Source of the DNA: Marinicella gelatinilytica
GTDB taxonomy: Bacteria; Pseudomonadota; Gammaproteobacteria; Xanthomonadales; Marinicellaceae
DNA length: 64,000 bases
NCBI RefSeq assembly: GCF_026410405.1
Contig: NZ_JAPMLN010000012.1
Location: 1-64,000, forward strand
Direction of reading: 5' to 3'
Shown here: in pieces, positions 34,235-44,833 of the stretch
How the letters are laid out: each line of letters starts with the position of its first letter
Numbering within the stretch: position 1 is the first letter of the stretch
The notes under the pieces: generated by a model
Databases searched by the model: none
What the model saw: the letters and a program-made list of their open reading frames with translations, nothing else
Told to the model about the DNA's origin: nothing
Translations under genes and position numbers: made by a program

Positions 34235-36448
34235 AGCTGCAAAATCAATGTCAGACAATTGTTGTAAGTGTGATTGCAAGGTGCCGAACGGAATTGGCTG
34301 ACTAAATAAAAAACCTTGAAACTCATCACAGCCCATGGCCACTAATTTTTGTAATTGCCCATAAGTTTCAACACCCTCTGCTACAGTGGTGATATTTAAG
34401 TTTTTACCCATAACAATCATGGTTTTAACCAGTTCCAAATCATCTTGATCTTCATTCATATCATGAATAAAAGATTTATCAATTTTCAGCGCGTGAACCG
34501 GAAAATTCTTCAGGTAAGATAAAGAAGAATAGCCGGTGCCAAAATCGTCAATCGCCACATTAATACCCCAGTTGGTTAATTGATTTAAAATATACTGGCT
34601 ATTTTCAACATCTTGAATCAACGTTTGCTCAGTTAATTCCAATTCCAGACGGTCATAAGGAAATTGATGTTCATCCAGGATATTTTTGAGTCGGCTCAAA
34701 AACTCCGGATGTTCTAAAAGCCTGGCTGAAACATTAAAACTTAAGACAATGTTTTTATGGGATGACAGCAAAGTTTTAAAATGTTGACATGATTCACTCA
34801 ATAGCTGCCATGACACCGACACAATCAAACCGGTGTCTTCTAATAACTCAATAAATGCTTTGGGCTCTTGGTAATCGTTTTCTGCCTGTCGCCAACGCAT
34901 TAACGCTTCAGCTCCAACCATATGACCTTGGGCATCATATCGGGGTTGATAAAACATCTCAAAGCGTTGTTGCTCTTGTGCCTCGTGTAATTGATTGACC
35001 AATTTAAGACGGGCCTGGGCTTTATGCTCTATCACTGAGTCATAAATGGCATAGGTGTTTCTGCCTTTATCTTTGGCACGATAGAGTGCGGCATCAGCGT
35101 TTGATAATAGTTCATTCACCGTGGTGCCGTCACGTGGATACATGGCGATACCAATACTGCCGGTTAAACGAATCTGGTGACCCTCAATTTCAACCGGATA
35201 CTTTAACTGTTTCATGAACCGTTCTGCCAAAGCAATCACATTTTCTTCGCGTATTTTATCCGGTAAGAAAATAATAAATTCATCACCACCCATACGGGCA
35301 ATGATGTCATGATTTCTGAATATCCTGGAAAACAGTTCAGGTAATTTTTTTAACAACTGATCACCCATGGCATGACCCAAGGTATCATTAACATCTTTAA
35401 AATGGTCTAAATCAATAAAAAGCAAAGTAAATGGAATCTTTGCTTTATCACTGTTGGCTATATATTGCTCTATGTATTGGGTAATATAATGACGATTTGG
35501 CAAGTTGGTTAAACTATCGTGATTCGCTAGGTAACTCAGTTTCTGTTGAACTTTTTCCCTTTCCTTAATTTCTAAAGACAGCTGATGTGATTGATTTTTT
35601 GCTTTGTGCCGCGACAACAAAGTCATCAGCAACATAAAAACAATCAATATACCACCGGTCAATACCACGTAAGGTAAAGGGGATAAAATGGTAGTTAATA
35701 CAGTATCAGTCGGATAAATCTTGAAGGTCCAACCATCGATGTCAGCATCTAAGTTTAATTCAAAAAACTCTAAATAACTGTTCTGTTGTAATTGTGGACC
35801 GTCGGCATAAACCACCTCTTGACCGGCATAGGCTTTGGTGTAAAAACCGGTATTGACTGGATCATTTAAAATACGCGCCAGAAATTCATCAATGTATATC
35901 TCAATGGCAAAATAACCATCAAACTGTGCATCAAAAACAATCGGCATCAGAATGAAAATAATGTTATAGCCATCATCGGTATTAATCACAGGACTATATT
36001 CAGGCAAGTTGTCTCGTTGTGCCGATGCCAGTTTGGTCTGAATACCCGGTTGACTGATAATGGACTTAATATCAATATGATGAAGCGGCTTAAGACTCTC
36101 GCTCCACTGCACTGTGAGATCAGAATCTATCCACCATATTTCATTGACCCCGGGGGTTCGTTCGATGAAATTACGGGCATCAGAACGCCATTTTAACTCC
36201 GGCGTGCCCTGATTAACCAGCCAACGATTAACCATAGATGCCAAATCACTGGTGAGTTCTTGGGAAGTATAAATGATTTGAGCTTGCGTGCGATCACTCT
36301 GGCCTTTGAGGATTTGATTCATGGTGTTGATTTGAGACTGCCTAATTTGGTAAGCAACAAAAGTCACTGCCAAAAACAATACAATGGCAACAATCCATGC
36401 AGATAAATAGGACTTATCAAATAGTCTTTTAATTGTCAGACCCCTCAA
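34208..36448 (-). CDS. GGDEF-EAL membrane protein with periplasmic sensor domain
   Basis: A 746-residue cyclic di-GMP enzyme. Two membrane helices (about 15-33 and 262-282) enclose a periplasmic CHASE/Cache-like sensor of about 225 residues. A GGDEF domain follows (about 310-470) with an intact GGDEF at 387-391 and an I-site RNHD just before it. The EAL domain (about 480-735) has EAL at 514-516 and the DDFGTGYSSLSYL metal/loop-6 motif. Both halves look catalytically complete, so it could synthesise or hydrolyse the messenger depending on signal. The DNA contains no partner regulator. The stop lies 27 bp inside the 3' end of convergent ltaE. Confidence 0.95.
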   Translation of the reverse strand: MRGLTIKRLFDKSYLSAWIVAIVLFLAVTFVAYQIRQSQINTMNQILKGQSDRTQAQIIYTSQELTSDLASMVNRWLVNQGTPELKWRSDARNFIERTPGVNEIWWIDSDLTVQWSESLKPLHHIDIKSIISQPGIQTKLASAQRDNLPEYSPVINTDDGYNIIFILMPIVFDAQFDGYFAIEIYIDEFLARILNDPVNTGFYTKAYAGQEVVYADGPQLQQNSYLEFFELNLDADIDGWTFKIYPTDTVLTTILSPLPYVVLTGGILIVFMLLMTLLSRHKAKNQSHQLSLEIKEREKVQQKLSYLANHDSLTNLPNRHYITQYIEQYIANSDKAKIPFTLLFIDLDHFKDVNDTLGHAMGDQLLKKLPELFSRIFRNHDIIARMGGDEFIIFLPDKIREENVIALAERFMKQLKYPVEIEGHQIRLTGSIGIAMYPRDGTTVNELLSNADAALYRAKDKGRNTYAIYDSVIEHKAQARLKLVNQLHEAQEQQRFEMFYQPRYDAQGHMVGAEALMRWRQAENDYQEPKAFIELLEDTGLIVSVSWQLLSESCQHFKTLLSSHKNIVLSFNVSARLLEHPEFLSRLKNILDEHQFPYDRLELELTEQTLIQDVENSQYILNQLTNWGINVAIDDFGTGYSSLSYLKNFPVHALKIDKSFIHDMNEDQDDLELVKTMIVMGKNLNITTVAEGVETYGQLQKLVAMGCDEFQGFLFSQPIPFGTLQSHLQQLSDIDFAALDIVDGSN

Positions 36449-36618
36449 TCATTAATCAGCACCACTAATCACTCGCCACAAAGTTGAAACAGAATAGCAT
36501 GAGAATACTTTAAAAAACAATCAAGCAATTCACATATAGATGAATTTATGATTAAAATCACTTACTTGTACGTTTTGACTTATGTTGTTAGTGACAGGGT
36601 GGTTGGCGCAAATCAATG

Positions 36619-38502
36619 TTAAATGATGGCCAGATCACCCTTGTCTTGTAACCAAGATTTACGGTCAGCCGCACGCTTTTTAGCCAATAACATATCCATC
36701 ATTTCATGGGTTTGATCCCCTGCTTCCACGGTCAATTGCACCAGTCTTCGGGTATCCGGCAAAATCGTACTTTCTCGTAACTGCATCGGATTCATCTCAC
36801 CCAAGCCTTTAAATCGGGTGACGCTGACCTTCTTCTTGTTGTTATTTTTTTCTAAGGTATCGAGAATATGCTGTTTTTCACTGGCATCCACCGCATAATG
36901 TTTTTCTTTACCCACATCAATTCGGAATAAAGGCGGCATGGCCACAAACACATGACCGGCACGCACCACCGGTTCAAAGTGCCGTAAAAACAAAGCGCAT
37001 AATAAGGTGGCAATATGTAATCCATCAGAATCGGCATCCGCTAAAATAATGATTTTACCGTAGCGCAGGCCTTCTAAATCAGTGGTCCCGGGATCAACAC
37101 CGATGGCCACCGCCAAATCATGTACTTCCTGTGATGCCATAACCTGATTCGGGTCCACTTCCCAAGAATTGAGAATTTTACCGCGTAACGGCATAATGGC
37201 TTGAAATTCGCGATCTCTGGCTTGCTTTGCCGAGCCACCGGCAGAATCCCCCTCAACCAGGAAAATCTCACTGACATTTGGATCATCGGTGGTGCAGTCC
37301 GCTAATTTACCAGGTAATGCTGGGCCTTGTGTGATTTTTTTGCGCACCACTTTTTTGGCTTGGCGCAATCTGTCTTGAGCGGCATTAATGGCTAAATTGG
37401 CAATCAATTCAGCGGCATCTACATTTTGATTTAACCACAGCGTTAAAGCATCTTTAATGGTGCCGGTGACATAAGCGGCAATGGCTCTGGATGATAATCG
37501 CTCTTTTGTTTGCCCTGAAAATTGCGGTTCCTTCATTTTGCAACTCAAGACATAACTGACCCGGTCCCAAACATCGTCCGGTGCCAATTTAACACCCCGT
37601 GGTAATAAATGATGGCTGTCGGCAAAGTCCCGCAAGGCTTCCGTTAGACCGGTGCGCAAACCATTGACATGCGTACCACCTAAAGGTGTCGGTATCAGGT
37701 TGACATAACTTTCTGTAATCAGCTCACCTTCGGGCACCCAGGCCAGAATCCAATCCACGGTAAACTCATCATCCTGATGAGCACCATCAAAACCGTCTGC
37801 GGGGATGGTTTCAGAAGCCTGAGTGGCGTCATTAAAATAATCACTTAAGCCATTTTCGTAACACCAGATGTCTTCTGTGTCTGCCATCTCATCACGAAAA
37901 ACCACCGTTAAACCCGGTGATAAAACTGCTTTTGCTTTTAACAATCGCCGTAACCGTTTTGCATCTATCTTTAGATGATCAAAATACTTAGGTTCCGGGG
38001 TAAATTGGATTCGGGTACCGGTGTTGCGTTGTCCCACTTCAGCAACCGGCGTTAATTCACTGACCTTGTCACCCTGCTCAAAAGCAATGTGATGTTCCTG
38101 GCCATTGCGTTTAATCCAGACATCTAAACGTGAAGACAAGGCGTTAACCACAGACACGCCCACACCATGCAGACCACCTGAAAAGGTGTAATTCTTATTT
38201 GAAAATTTACCACCGGCATGTAATTTACATAAAATCAGCTCAACACCGGAGACACCATGTTCCTTGTGAATATCGATGGGCATGCCACGACCATCATCAG
38301 TGACTTCAATCACGCCGTTTTTATATAATTGTACGGTGATTTTTTTAGCGTAACCGGCTAAGGCCTCATCCACTGAGTTATCAACCACTTCCTGAACCAA
38401 GTGATTGGGGCGATCAGTATCAGTGTACATTCCCGGTCGGCGTCTAACCGGCTCTAAACCTGACAGGACTTCAATGTCTTCTGATTGATATGTGTTGCTC
38501 AT
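36619..38502 (-). CDS. DNA topoisomerase IV subunit B
   Basis: ParE is the ATPase subunit of topoisomerase IV, which unlinks daughter chromosomes. The 627-residue length is that of ParE and lacks the GyrB insertion. Seen are the GHKL ATP site (QEVVDNSVDEALAG, DDGRGMP, GLHGVG), the transducer domain, and the TOPRIM domain with EGDSAGGSA (about residue 414) and ILADADSDG. It lies downstream of the SUF operon and a membrane-protein gene on the same strand, 18 bp after the latter's... upstream neighbour on the left; parC is not in the window. Confidence 0.97.
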   Translation of the reverse strand: MSNTYQSEDIEVLSGLEPVRRRPGMYTDTDRPNHLVQEVVDNSVDEALAGYAKKITVQLYKNGVIEVTDDGRGMPIDIHKEHGVSGVELILCKLHAGGKFSNKNYTFSGGLHGVGVSVVNALSSRLDVWIKRNGQEHHIAFEQGDKVSELTPVAEVGQRNTGTRIQFTPEPKYFDHLKIDAKRLRRLLKAKAVLSPGLTVVFRDEMADTEDIWCYENGLSDYFNDATQASETIPADGFDGAHQDDEFTVDWILAWVPEGELITESYVNLIPTPLGGTHVNGLRTGLTEALRDFADSHHLLPRGVKLAPDDVWDRVSYVLSCKMKEPQFSGQTKERLSSRAIAAYVTGTIKDALTLWLNQNVDAAELIANLAINAAQDRLRQAKKVVRKKITQGPALPGKLADCTTDDPNVSEIFLVEGDSAGGSAKQARDREFQAIMPLRGKILNSWEVDPNQVMASQEVHDLAVAIGVDPGTTDLEGLRYGKIIILADADSDGLHIATLLCALFLRHFEPVVRAGHVFVAMPPLFRIDVGKEKHYAVDASEKQHILDTLEKNNNKKKVSVTRFKGLGEMNPMQLRESTILPDTRRLVQLTVEAGDQTHEMMDMLLAKKRAADRKSWLQDKGDLAII

Positions 38503-38520
38503 AGTTAAATGGATTTCCGT

Positions 38521-39384
38521 TTAAATTTCTTTATATATAGATCCAGATTCTGATGTTGAACCGGCTTTATCGGGGTCATTGTCATTATTCTTATTGACCG
38601 GATACAACGCATCATAGGTCACATAGTTGGCTGAAAACACCACCCCCATCATGACACTCATAAATAACAGCATCATAATATTAACGATGCCCATACCAAA
38701 CGCACCCGCCAGCAATCCCATTAACAAACTCAGCATAAACGCCGCTGCCATCGCCAGCAACATCAACCAAAGGGTTAAACTAAGTATTGGCTGCCAAGCA
38801 AAAAGCACTGTTTTCACACTGCGAATCATGGCTTGAAATGGTGTATCACCATTAAACATCACCAACGCCGGTGAAAATGCCATTAGTAACGCCACCGGCA
38901 GACCAGTCAATATATTCACCAATAACCGCAAAAAGGCCTCAGACAATAAAATTTCTTCAGCCATATCCGGGGTCAGTGGCGGTAATTGTAATGCATTAAG
39001 CAGTCCCAATTGAACTGCATGCATAAGATAATTCAGCATCACAGCTAATACACCGAGTAACAACAGTACATTAAATCGTGTTATCAGTAACTGCCAACAA
39101 GATGACCACAGTTGAGTCATCGATTGATAATTGTTGTTATTTTGTTGTGTCCGACATAATAAATAAAACCAGGCGGTCATCAAGGGCATGGCCAACATCA
39201 ACGCCATCATCGCCACTTGTGCAGATGCCATTGACAATACCATAATCGCTATACCCACCAATAATAAAGTGGCATACCAATGCTTTTGCATTTGTTGAAA
39301 AAGTTTAATTCCTTGGCCGAGCCATTGTTTACCTAATGGCCAGTTGAGAGTTTGTTTGGGTTCGGGTTGCTGATGAAAATTCAT
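38521..39384 (-). CDS. Polytopic inner-membrane protein (BPSS1780-like)
   Basis: A 287-residue protein with about six or seven predicted membrane helices, starting after a polar N-terminus (WPLGKQWLGQGIKLFQQMQKH region) and ending in a polar, acidic tail. The sequence type resembles the BPSS1780 family of unknown function; this is a resemblance, not a firm call. The frame is open further upstream, but the ATG at 39384, five bases after the sufU stop, is more plausible than a start inside sufU. Its stop is 18 bp before the parE start, so SUF genes, this gene and parE may share a transcript. Confidence 0.75.
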   Translation of the reverse strand: MNFHQQPEPKQTLNWPLGKQWLGQGIKLFQQMQKHWYATLLLVGIAIMVLSMASAQVAMMALMLAMPLMTAWFYLLCRTQQNNNNYQSMTQLWSSCWQLLITRFNVLLLLGVLAVMLNYLMHAVQLGLLNALQLPPLTPDMAEEILLSEAFLRLLVNILTGLPVALLMAFSPALVMFNGDTPFQAMIRSVKTVLFAWQPILSLTLWLMLLAMAAAFMLSLLMGLLAGAFGMGIVNIMMLLFMSVMMGVVFSANYVTYDALYPVNKNNDNDPDKAGSTSESGSIYKEI

Positions 39385-39389
39385 AACTA

Positions 39390-39836
39390 TTATTCTGTGG
39401 TGGCGGTGGCTTGACCGTTTAGGGCTGCATTCAGGGCATACCAACATAATAAGGCTGATTTAATACGGGACGGGAATTTTTTGACGCTCACTAAACAAGC
39501 CACCGGGCCCAGTATGTGCTCAGCATCCGGCAAACCCTCTGGGCTCATCATCTGTTTAAACGAAGCAAATAAATGTAAAGCATCAAATGTGCTCTGACCA
39601 GTTATTAACTCAGTCATCATGGATGCCGAAGCCATGGAAATGGCACAGCTGTCACCGGCGAAATGTGCGGCTTCTATGGTGTTATCTTGAATCGTTAAAT
39701 AGACATGCACCTGATCACCACAAATGGCATTCAAACCCTCGGCGTGGTGAGTCCAATGGGCGGGTTGTCCATAATTTTTTGGATTTTTGTTGTGTTCTAA
39801 GACTTGTTGTTTATAGAGTTTATTCAGGTCACTCAT
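39390..39836 (-). CDS. SufU-type Fe-S assembly protein with altered third cysteine
   Basis: A 148-residue member of the SufU/IscU family, which receives sulfur from the cysteine desulfurase SufS. Conserved C39 (NAICGDQ) and C64 (GDSCAIS) are present. The third family Cys normally lies in R-(I/V)-K-C-A-x-L-x-W; here the sequence is RIKSALLCW, so position 127 is Ser and a Cys appears four residues later at 131. Another Cys is at 114. SufU accepts sulfur or holds Zn with these residues, so the shift should matter. It follows sufS by 5 bp and is the last Fe-S gene of the operon. Confidence 0.92.
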   Translation of the reverse strand: MSDLNKLYKQQVLEHNKNPKNYGQPAHWTHHAEGLNAICGDQVHVYLTIQDNTIEAAHFAGDSCAISMASASMMTELITGQSTFDALHLFASFKQMMSPEGLPDAEHILGPVACLVSVKKFPSRIKSALLCWYALNAALNGQATATTE

Positions 39837-39841
39837 CAGGG

Positions 39842-41044
39842 TTAGGCAAACATCGCTTTGGCTTGGTTGAGCGATTCTACCAGAATATCCACCTCTTGTT
39901 CAGTATTATAAAAAGCCAATGACGCACGACAACTTCCGGGTACATCAAAAAATTGAAAAATGGGCATGGTGCAATGGTGACCGGTACGAATGGCAACGCC
40001 ATGATGGTCAATAATGGTGCCAATATCATGGGGATGGATGCCATCGATTAAAAATGAAAATACCGGAGATTTATGTTGCGCCTGCCCTAAAATCCGTAAT
40101 CCATCAATGCCTTGTAACGCCTGTTCGGTGTATTTCTTTAACACATCTTCTCGCTCTGTAATGGTGTTAATACCAACATCCATTATAAATTCAGCCGCGG
40201 CGCCTAAGCCAATGCCACCGGCAATATTAGGCGTGCCGGCTTCAAACTTAGCAGGTACTTTATTATAAATAGATTCTTCAAAAGTCACTTTACTAATCAT
40301 TTCGCCACCACCGTGATATGGCGGCATGGCATCGAGGTGTTCAGCTTTACCATAAAGAACACCGGAACCGGTTGGGCCATACATTTTATGCCCCGAGACG
40401 GTGTAAAAATCACAACCAATGTCTTGCACATCCACTTTTAAATGTGGTGTTGCCTGCGCGCCATCAATCATCACCGGAATATTTTTGGCATGGGCTTTTT
40501 GCACCAGCTCTTTAACCGGATTAATGGTTCCTAAGGCATTGGACACATGCACCACAGACATGAACTTGGTGCGCTCAGTCATTAATGTATCGAAATTATC
40601 CAGCACCAGCTCCCCTTGGTCATTCATAGGAATGACTTTCAGCTTAGCACCTGTTTGTTGACACACAATTTGCCAGGGAACAATGTTGGAATGATGTTCT
40701 AAGTGAGAAATTAAAATTTCATCACCGGGTTGCAAACGTTCTCTGACAAAAGTTTGAGCCACTAAATTGACACCCTCAGTACAGCCACGAACAAAAATTA
40801 AATTATCCGGCGATGGGGCATTAATTAAACGTGCTAAGGATGCACGCGCCTGTTCGTATAAGTCGGTGGCTCGTCCACTTAAACAATGTACGCCGCGGTG
40901 AATATTGGCATTATGGTGACAATAATAATCAGTTACAGCATCGATGACCACTTGCGGTCGCATGGCGGTGGCGGCATTATCAAAATAAACCAGTGGCTTG
41001 CCGTTCACCTGTTGGTGCAAACAAGGAAACGCCTCTCTCAGCAT
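39842..41044 (-). CDS. Cysteine desulfurase SufS
   Basis: SufS takes sulfur from cysteine, leaving alanine, and passes it on for Fe-S cluster assembly. The 400-residue protein is a group II NifS-like enzyme: PLP lysine K220 in VSGHKMYGPTG, catalytic C358 in RTGHHCTMP, and the short loop type that needs a sulfur acceptor such as SufU. It overlaps the sufD stop by 7 bp and lies directly upstream of sufU. Confidence 0.97.
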   Translation of the reverse strand: MLREAFPCLHQQVNGKPLVYFDNAATAMRPQVVIDAVTDYYCHHNANIHRGVHCLSGRATDLYEQARASLARLINAPSPDNLIFVRGCTEGVNLVAQTFVRERLQPGDEILISHLEHHSNIVPWQIVCQQTGAKLKVIPMNDQGELVLDNFDTLMTERTKFMSVVHVSNALGTINPVKELVQKAHAKNIPVMIDGAQATPHLKVDVQDIGCDFYTVSGHKMYGPTGSGVLYGKAEHLDAMPPYHGGGEMISKVTFEESIYNKVPAKFEAGTPNIAGGIGLGAAAEFIMDVGINTITEREDVLKKYTEQALQGIDGLRILGQAQHKSPVFSFLIDGIHPHDIGTIIDHHGVAIRTGHHCTMPIFQFFDVPGSCRASLAFYNTEQEVDILVESLNQAKAMFA

Positions 41045-42213
41045 ATAATAGCCTCTTGTTCAAATGACACCATTAGAATGGCTTTGGCCTGTGCTAAACC
41101 AATACCGCGAGAACGCAAGAAAAACAGGATCTCATCGTCCAATGTGCCAATGGTCGAGCCATGTGCGGCCACCACTTCATCGGCATAAACTTCCAATTCC
41201 GGCTTGCTGGCGATTTTGGCATCTTTTGACAGCAAAATATTCTTTAAATCTTGAATGATCTCTGAACCATCAGCACCTTTGGCAACCACGGCTTTGGCAT
41301 TATTAAAAATTTGTGCTGAATCATCAGCCAGACTGCGATGCGTCACATCTGACACATTGTTTTTAAAAGCATGATTAACCACCACGATATCAGCAATATG
41401 GCTGTTATCACCGGCTTTATTCACTGAGCCTGAGCGATATTCTGCATTTTCGGCGGTAAAATCAACCCAATGAATATGGTGCTGTAGATCACCTGATTCA
41501 TGACGGTTTTGAGACTGCACAAAAGATTTTTCCGCCAGTGTGAAATGCTGTAAGCTGACATGTTGCTGACCACTTTCCAGAACATTAAGTTGATGACGGG
41601 TTAAACGCGCATTGTCCGCGACATGATAATGGTTAACCACATTAATGCGGCCACTGATAAACTGCTCATCAATAATGACTTCAGCATCAGCCGCCAGATT
41701 TATTGCATTGCGCAAATAAGTCCATTGATTGGGCTCATTCACTTGGTATCGTAAAACCACGGTTGCATCTTTAGGTGCATCGGCCGTTACATTCACCACC
41801 ACGCCGTGGGTGAACAACCCTTGGTTTAAAGATTGCACCACCAATTCTTTCGCTAAAGCACCTGATAAATCCATGTCAAGCCATTGATTTTCCGGTAATT
41901 CCTGAATCGGTTGAATGGTTAGCCAGCTCGGTAAGCTTTCTCCAAGGTCAATGCCTGCATCGCTGAGTGTAATGACCACTGCATCCGCAGCATCAGGAAG
42001 TTCCTGGTCTGTTTTTTCCGTTACACTAAGTTCACTTTTTTGTAAGCGACTGGCATCACTATAACGCCACAATTCAAGTTTACGGTGGGGACCCGGCAAA
42101 TGACTTAACGTTTCTAGAGCAGATTCTTTTTTGGCCTGCATCCACGCCGGCCAATCGACATTAGAATTGGGCTGGTTAGCGTCTGCCAACCAATCAATCT
42201 TCAAGCCAGCCAT
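41038..42213 (-). CDS. Fe-S cluster assembly protein SufD
   Basis: SufD is part of the SufBCD scaffold. The 391-residue protein has the right-handed beta-helix core (roughly residues 130-370) and the C-terminal SufBD signature, EVYADEVVAAHGSTIG, with the conserved His. It has the usual weak conservation over its first 100 residues. Its start overlaps the sufC end by 20 bp, indicating tight coupling. Confidence 0.95.
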   Translation of the reverse strand: MAGLKIDWLADANQPNSNVDWPAWMQAKKESALETLSHLPGPHRKLELWRYSDASRLQKSELSVTEKTDQELPDAADAVVITLSDAGIDLGESLPSWLTIQPIQELPENQWLDMDLSGALAKELVVQSLNQGLFTHGVVVNVTADAPKDATVVLRYQVNEPNQWTYLRNAINLAADAEVIIDEQFISGRINVVNHYHVADNARLTRHQLNVLESGQQHVSLQHFTLAEKSFVQSQNRHESGDLQHHIHWVDFTAENAEYRSGSVNKAGDNSHIADIVVVNHAFKNNVSDVTHRSLADDSAQIFNNAKAVVAKGADGSEIIQDLKNILLSKDAKIASKPELEVYADEVVAAHGSTIGTLDDEILFFLRSRGIGLAQAKAILMVSFEQEAIIC

Positions 42214-42934
42214 AGCCCTGCTCCTCCAGTTCTAATGCCAGTTTCTTGGTGCCTGATTTAACGATTTGACCATCCACCAAAACATGGACAAAATCCGGCT
42301 CAATATAATCAAGTAAACGTTGATAGTGGGTGATAATGACAAATGAACGATCCGGTGAACGCAGCTGGTTAACACCATCGGCAACCACTCTTAAGGCATC
42401 AATATCCAGACCTGAGTCAGTTTCATCCATAATTGCCAAATTCGGTTCTAAAACCGCCATTTGAAAGACTTCATTACGTTTTTTCTCACCACCGGAAAAA
42501 CCCACGTTAACCGGTCGCTTAAGTAAATCATCACTCATGTGTAACTGCTTGATTTTCTCTTTTACCATGCGTAAAAAGCTGGCTGAATCTAAATTCTCTT
42601 CACCGCGGTGTTTGCGTTGTGCGTTATAAGCGGTACGCAAAAAATACATGTTGTTGACGCCGGGAATTTCTACCGGATATTGAAAGGCTAAAAACACCCC
42701 TTCAGCCGCCCGATCTTCGGGTTCCATTTGTAACAAATCTTTACCCTGATAGGTGACTGAACCTGAGGTCGCTGTCACGTGCGGCATCCCGGCTAATAAG
42801 TTACCCATGGTGCTTTTGCCGGAACCGTTAGGGCCCATGATGGCATGCACCTCACCGGGTTTAACCGATAGATTTAAGTTCTTTAAAATTTCTTTATCGC
42901 CTGCTTTGGCGTATATATCTTTGATTTCTAACAT
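42194..42934 (-). CDS. SufC ATPase
   Basis: SufC is the ABC-type ATPase that drives conformational change of the SufBCD scaffold. The 246-residue protein has Walker A GPNGSGKST, the Q-loop (AFQYPVEIPG, typical of SufC), the signature NVGFSGGEKKRNE, Walker B LAIMDETDSGLD and the switch His in IITHYQRLL. It shares one base with the end of sufB (TGATG). Confidence 0.98.
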   Translation of the reverse strand: MLEIKDIYAKAGDKEILKNLNLSVKPGEVHAIMGPNGSGKSTMGNLLAGMPHVTATSGSVTYQGKDLLQMEPEDRAAEGVFLAFQYPVEIPGVNNMYFLRTAYNAQRKHRGEENLDSASFLRMVKEKIKQLHMSDDLLKRPVNVGFSGGEKKRNEVFQMAVLEPNLAIMDETDSGLDIDALRVVADGVNQLRSPDRSFVIITHYQRLLDYIEPDFVHVLVDGQIVKSGTKKLALELEEQGYGWLED

Positions 42935-44406
42935 CAGCCTATCGCTCCTTCTAATGAAACATCCAACAGGGCTTTGGCCTCCACGGCAAACTCCATCGGC
43001 AGTTCTTTAAATACTTGTTTACAAAATCCATCCACAATCAGCGAAATGGCTTCTTCTTCAGGAATACCACGCTGCAGACAGTAATTCATTTGGTCATCGG
43101 AAATTTTTGAGGTGGTCGCCTCATGCTCTAAGGTGGCCGTCATATTGGCAGATTCCGTATATGGGAACGTATGAGCCCCGCATTCTTTACCAATAAGCAA
43201 TGAGTCACATTGACTAAAATTACGGGCATTATCCGCACTTTTAGCCACCCGCACAATGCCACGATAACTGTTTTGGCTTTTACCTACGGATATACCTTTA
43301 CTGATAATGGTACTCTTGGTATTTTCACCAATGTGAATCATCTTGGTTCCGGTGTCGGCTTGTTGATAATTATTGGTCAATGCCACAGAATAAAACTCAC
43401 CGCTGGAGTTATCACCACGCAGAATGCAACTGGGGTATTTCCAGGTAATCGCGGAACCGGTTTCTACCTGAGTCCATGAAATTTTAGAATTTCTACCCAG
43501 ACAGTTGCCACGCTTGGTGACAAAGTTATAAATACCGCCTTTACCGTTTTCATCACCGGGATACCAATTTTGTACGGTTGAATATTTAATGGTGGCATCA
43601 TCCATGGCCACCAACTCAACCACTGCCGCATGCAGCTGATTTTCATCACGCATCGGGGCGGTACAACCTTCTAAATAACTGACATGCGAACCGGCTTCAG
43701 CAACAATCAAAGTGCGCTCAAACTGACCGGTATGGTTGGCGTTAATACGAAAATAAGTGGACAATTCCATGGGACAGCGCACGCCTTCGGGAATATACAC
43801 AAACGACCCATCACTAAATACCGCTGCATTTAACGCCGCAAAATAATTATCGCGAGCCGATACCACGGTACTTAAATACTTTTTAACAATTTCCGGGTGA
43901 TCTTGAACCGCTTCTGAAAATGAACAAAAAATCACGCCCACTTCGGCCAATTCTTTACGAAACGTGGTACCCACAGAAACCGAATCAAAAACAGCATCCA
44001 CCGCCACCACACCGGCCAAACGCTCACGCTCATGCAACGGCACCCCTAATTTCTCATAGGTTTCCAATATTCGCGGATCCACTTCATCCAGTGATTTGGG
44101 GGCGTTTTCAGCCTTGGTTTGTGGTGAGGAATAATAACTAATCGCCTGAAAATCAATTTCGGGCACATTTAGTTTCGCCCAGTCAGGCGTCGGCATGGTC
44201 AGCCAGTGACGATAGGCATTCAGTCGATATTCCAGTAACCATTCGGGTTCTTTTTTCTTTTTGGAGATTAATCGAATGGTGTCTTCATTAAGACCCGGTG
44301 GAATGGTGACTGATTCAATATCAGTCACAAAACCATCTTTATAGCGTTGACTGGCACGTTCTTTAACCAGTTGGTTTTCAACTACGTTTGTGTTTAATTC
44401 ACTCAT
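42934..44406 (-). CDS. Fe-S cluster assembly protein SufB
   Basis: SufB is the main scaffold subunit of SufBCD on which the cluster is built. The 490-residue protein matches the family throughout, for example [27 protein letters not shown] and [13 protein letters not shown], with the conserved cysteines and the C-terminal [16 protein letters not shown]. Its ATG overlaps the stop of the upstream Rrf2 regulator (ATGA). Confidence 0.98.
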   Translation of the reverse strand: MSELNTNVVENQLVKERASQRYKDGFVTDIESVTIPPGLNEDTIRLISKKKKEPEWLLEYRLNAYRHWLTMPTPDWAKLNVPEIDFQAISYYSSPQTKAENAPKSLDEVDPRILETYEKLGVPLHERERLAGVVAVDAVFDSVSVGTTFRKELAEVGVIFCSFSEAVQDHPEIVKKYLSTVVSARDNYFAALNAAVFSDGSFVYIPEGVRCPMELSTYFRINANHTGQFERTLIVAEAGSHVSYLEGCTAPMRDENQLHAAVVELVAMDDATIKYSTVQNWYPGDENGKGGIYNFVTKRGNCLGRNSKISWTQVETGSAITWKYPSCILRGDNSSGEFYSVALTNNYQQADTGTKMIHIGENTKSTIISKGISVGKSQNSYRGIVRVAKSADNARNFSQCDSLLIGKECGAHTFPYTESANMTATLEHEATTSKISDDQMNYCLQRGIPEEEAISLIVDGFCKQVFKELPMEFAVEAKALLDVSLEGAIG

Positions 44407-44831
44407 GATTTTAGCTGTAATGTAATTTTTCTGTCTGTGTCCATGATTTCACTGACCGTTACATTTTGTAAGGCTTGTGAAATCACCTGATTGACCCGCC
44501 GCATACCGGCACTCATATAACAATGATCAATTAATCGACAATCACCGTTTAAATCTGCACACTCGGTGAGGGCCAAAGGCCCTTCCATGGCTTCTATCAC
44601 CTCATGCAAGCTGATGTCGCGCTTTCTTTTCATTAAAAAATAACCGCCATAAGCGCCACGTTTTGAATCCAATAAACCGGCTTTGCGTAACTGTTTGAGA
44701 ATTTTACTGACGGTTGGCACTTCTAAGCCGACAGTTTGCGCCAGATATTCTGCAGATACGGGATGTGATGACTTTTTTAAAGCCATAATCAACATAAACC
44801 CATATTCTGTTAGTCGCGCCATCTTTATCAT
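44403..44831 (-). CDS. Rrf2-family Fe-S regulator of the SUF operon
   Basis: An IscR/SufR-like transcription factor, probably sensing Fe-S status and controlling the operon that it heads. From the ATG at 44831 it is 142 residues. The winged helix (about 1-65) has [14 protein letters not shown] and the recognition region [17 protein letters not shown]. The Fe-S ligand cysteines are in [14 protein letters not shown], spaced C-x6-C-x5-C. The frame is open upstream to 44882, but the Rrf2 homology begins at the chosen start (44822 is also possible). A GCGCTA/TAGCGC hairpin sits just upstream of the ATG, and an IscR-type dyad at 44849-44873. Confidence 0.93.
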   Translation of the reverse strand: MIKMARLTEYGFMLIMALKKSSHPVSAEYLAQTVGLEVPTVSKILKQLRKAGLLDSKRGAYGGYFLMKRKRDISLHEVIEAMEGPLALTECADLNGDCRLIDHCYMSAGMRRVNQVISQALQNVTVSEIMDTDRKITLQLKS

Positions 44832-44833
44832 GG

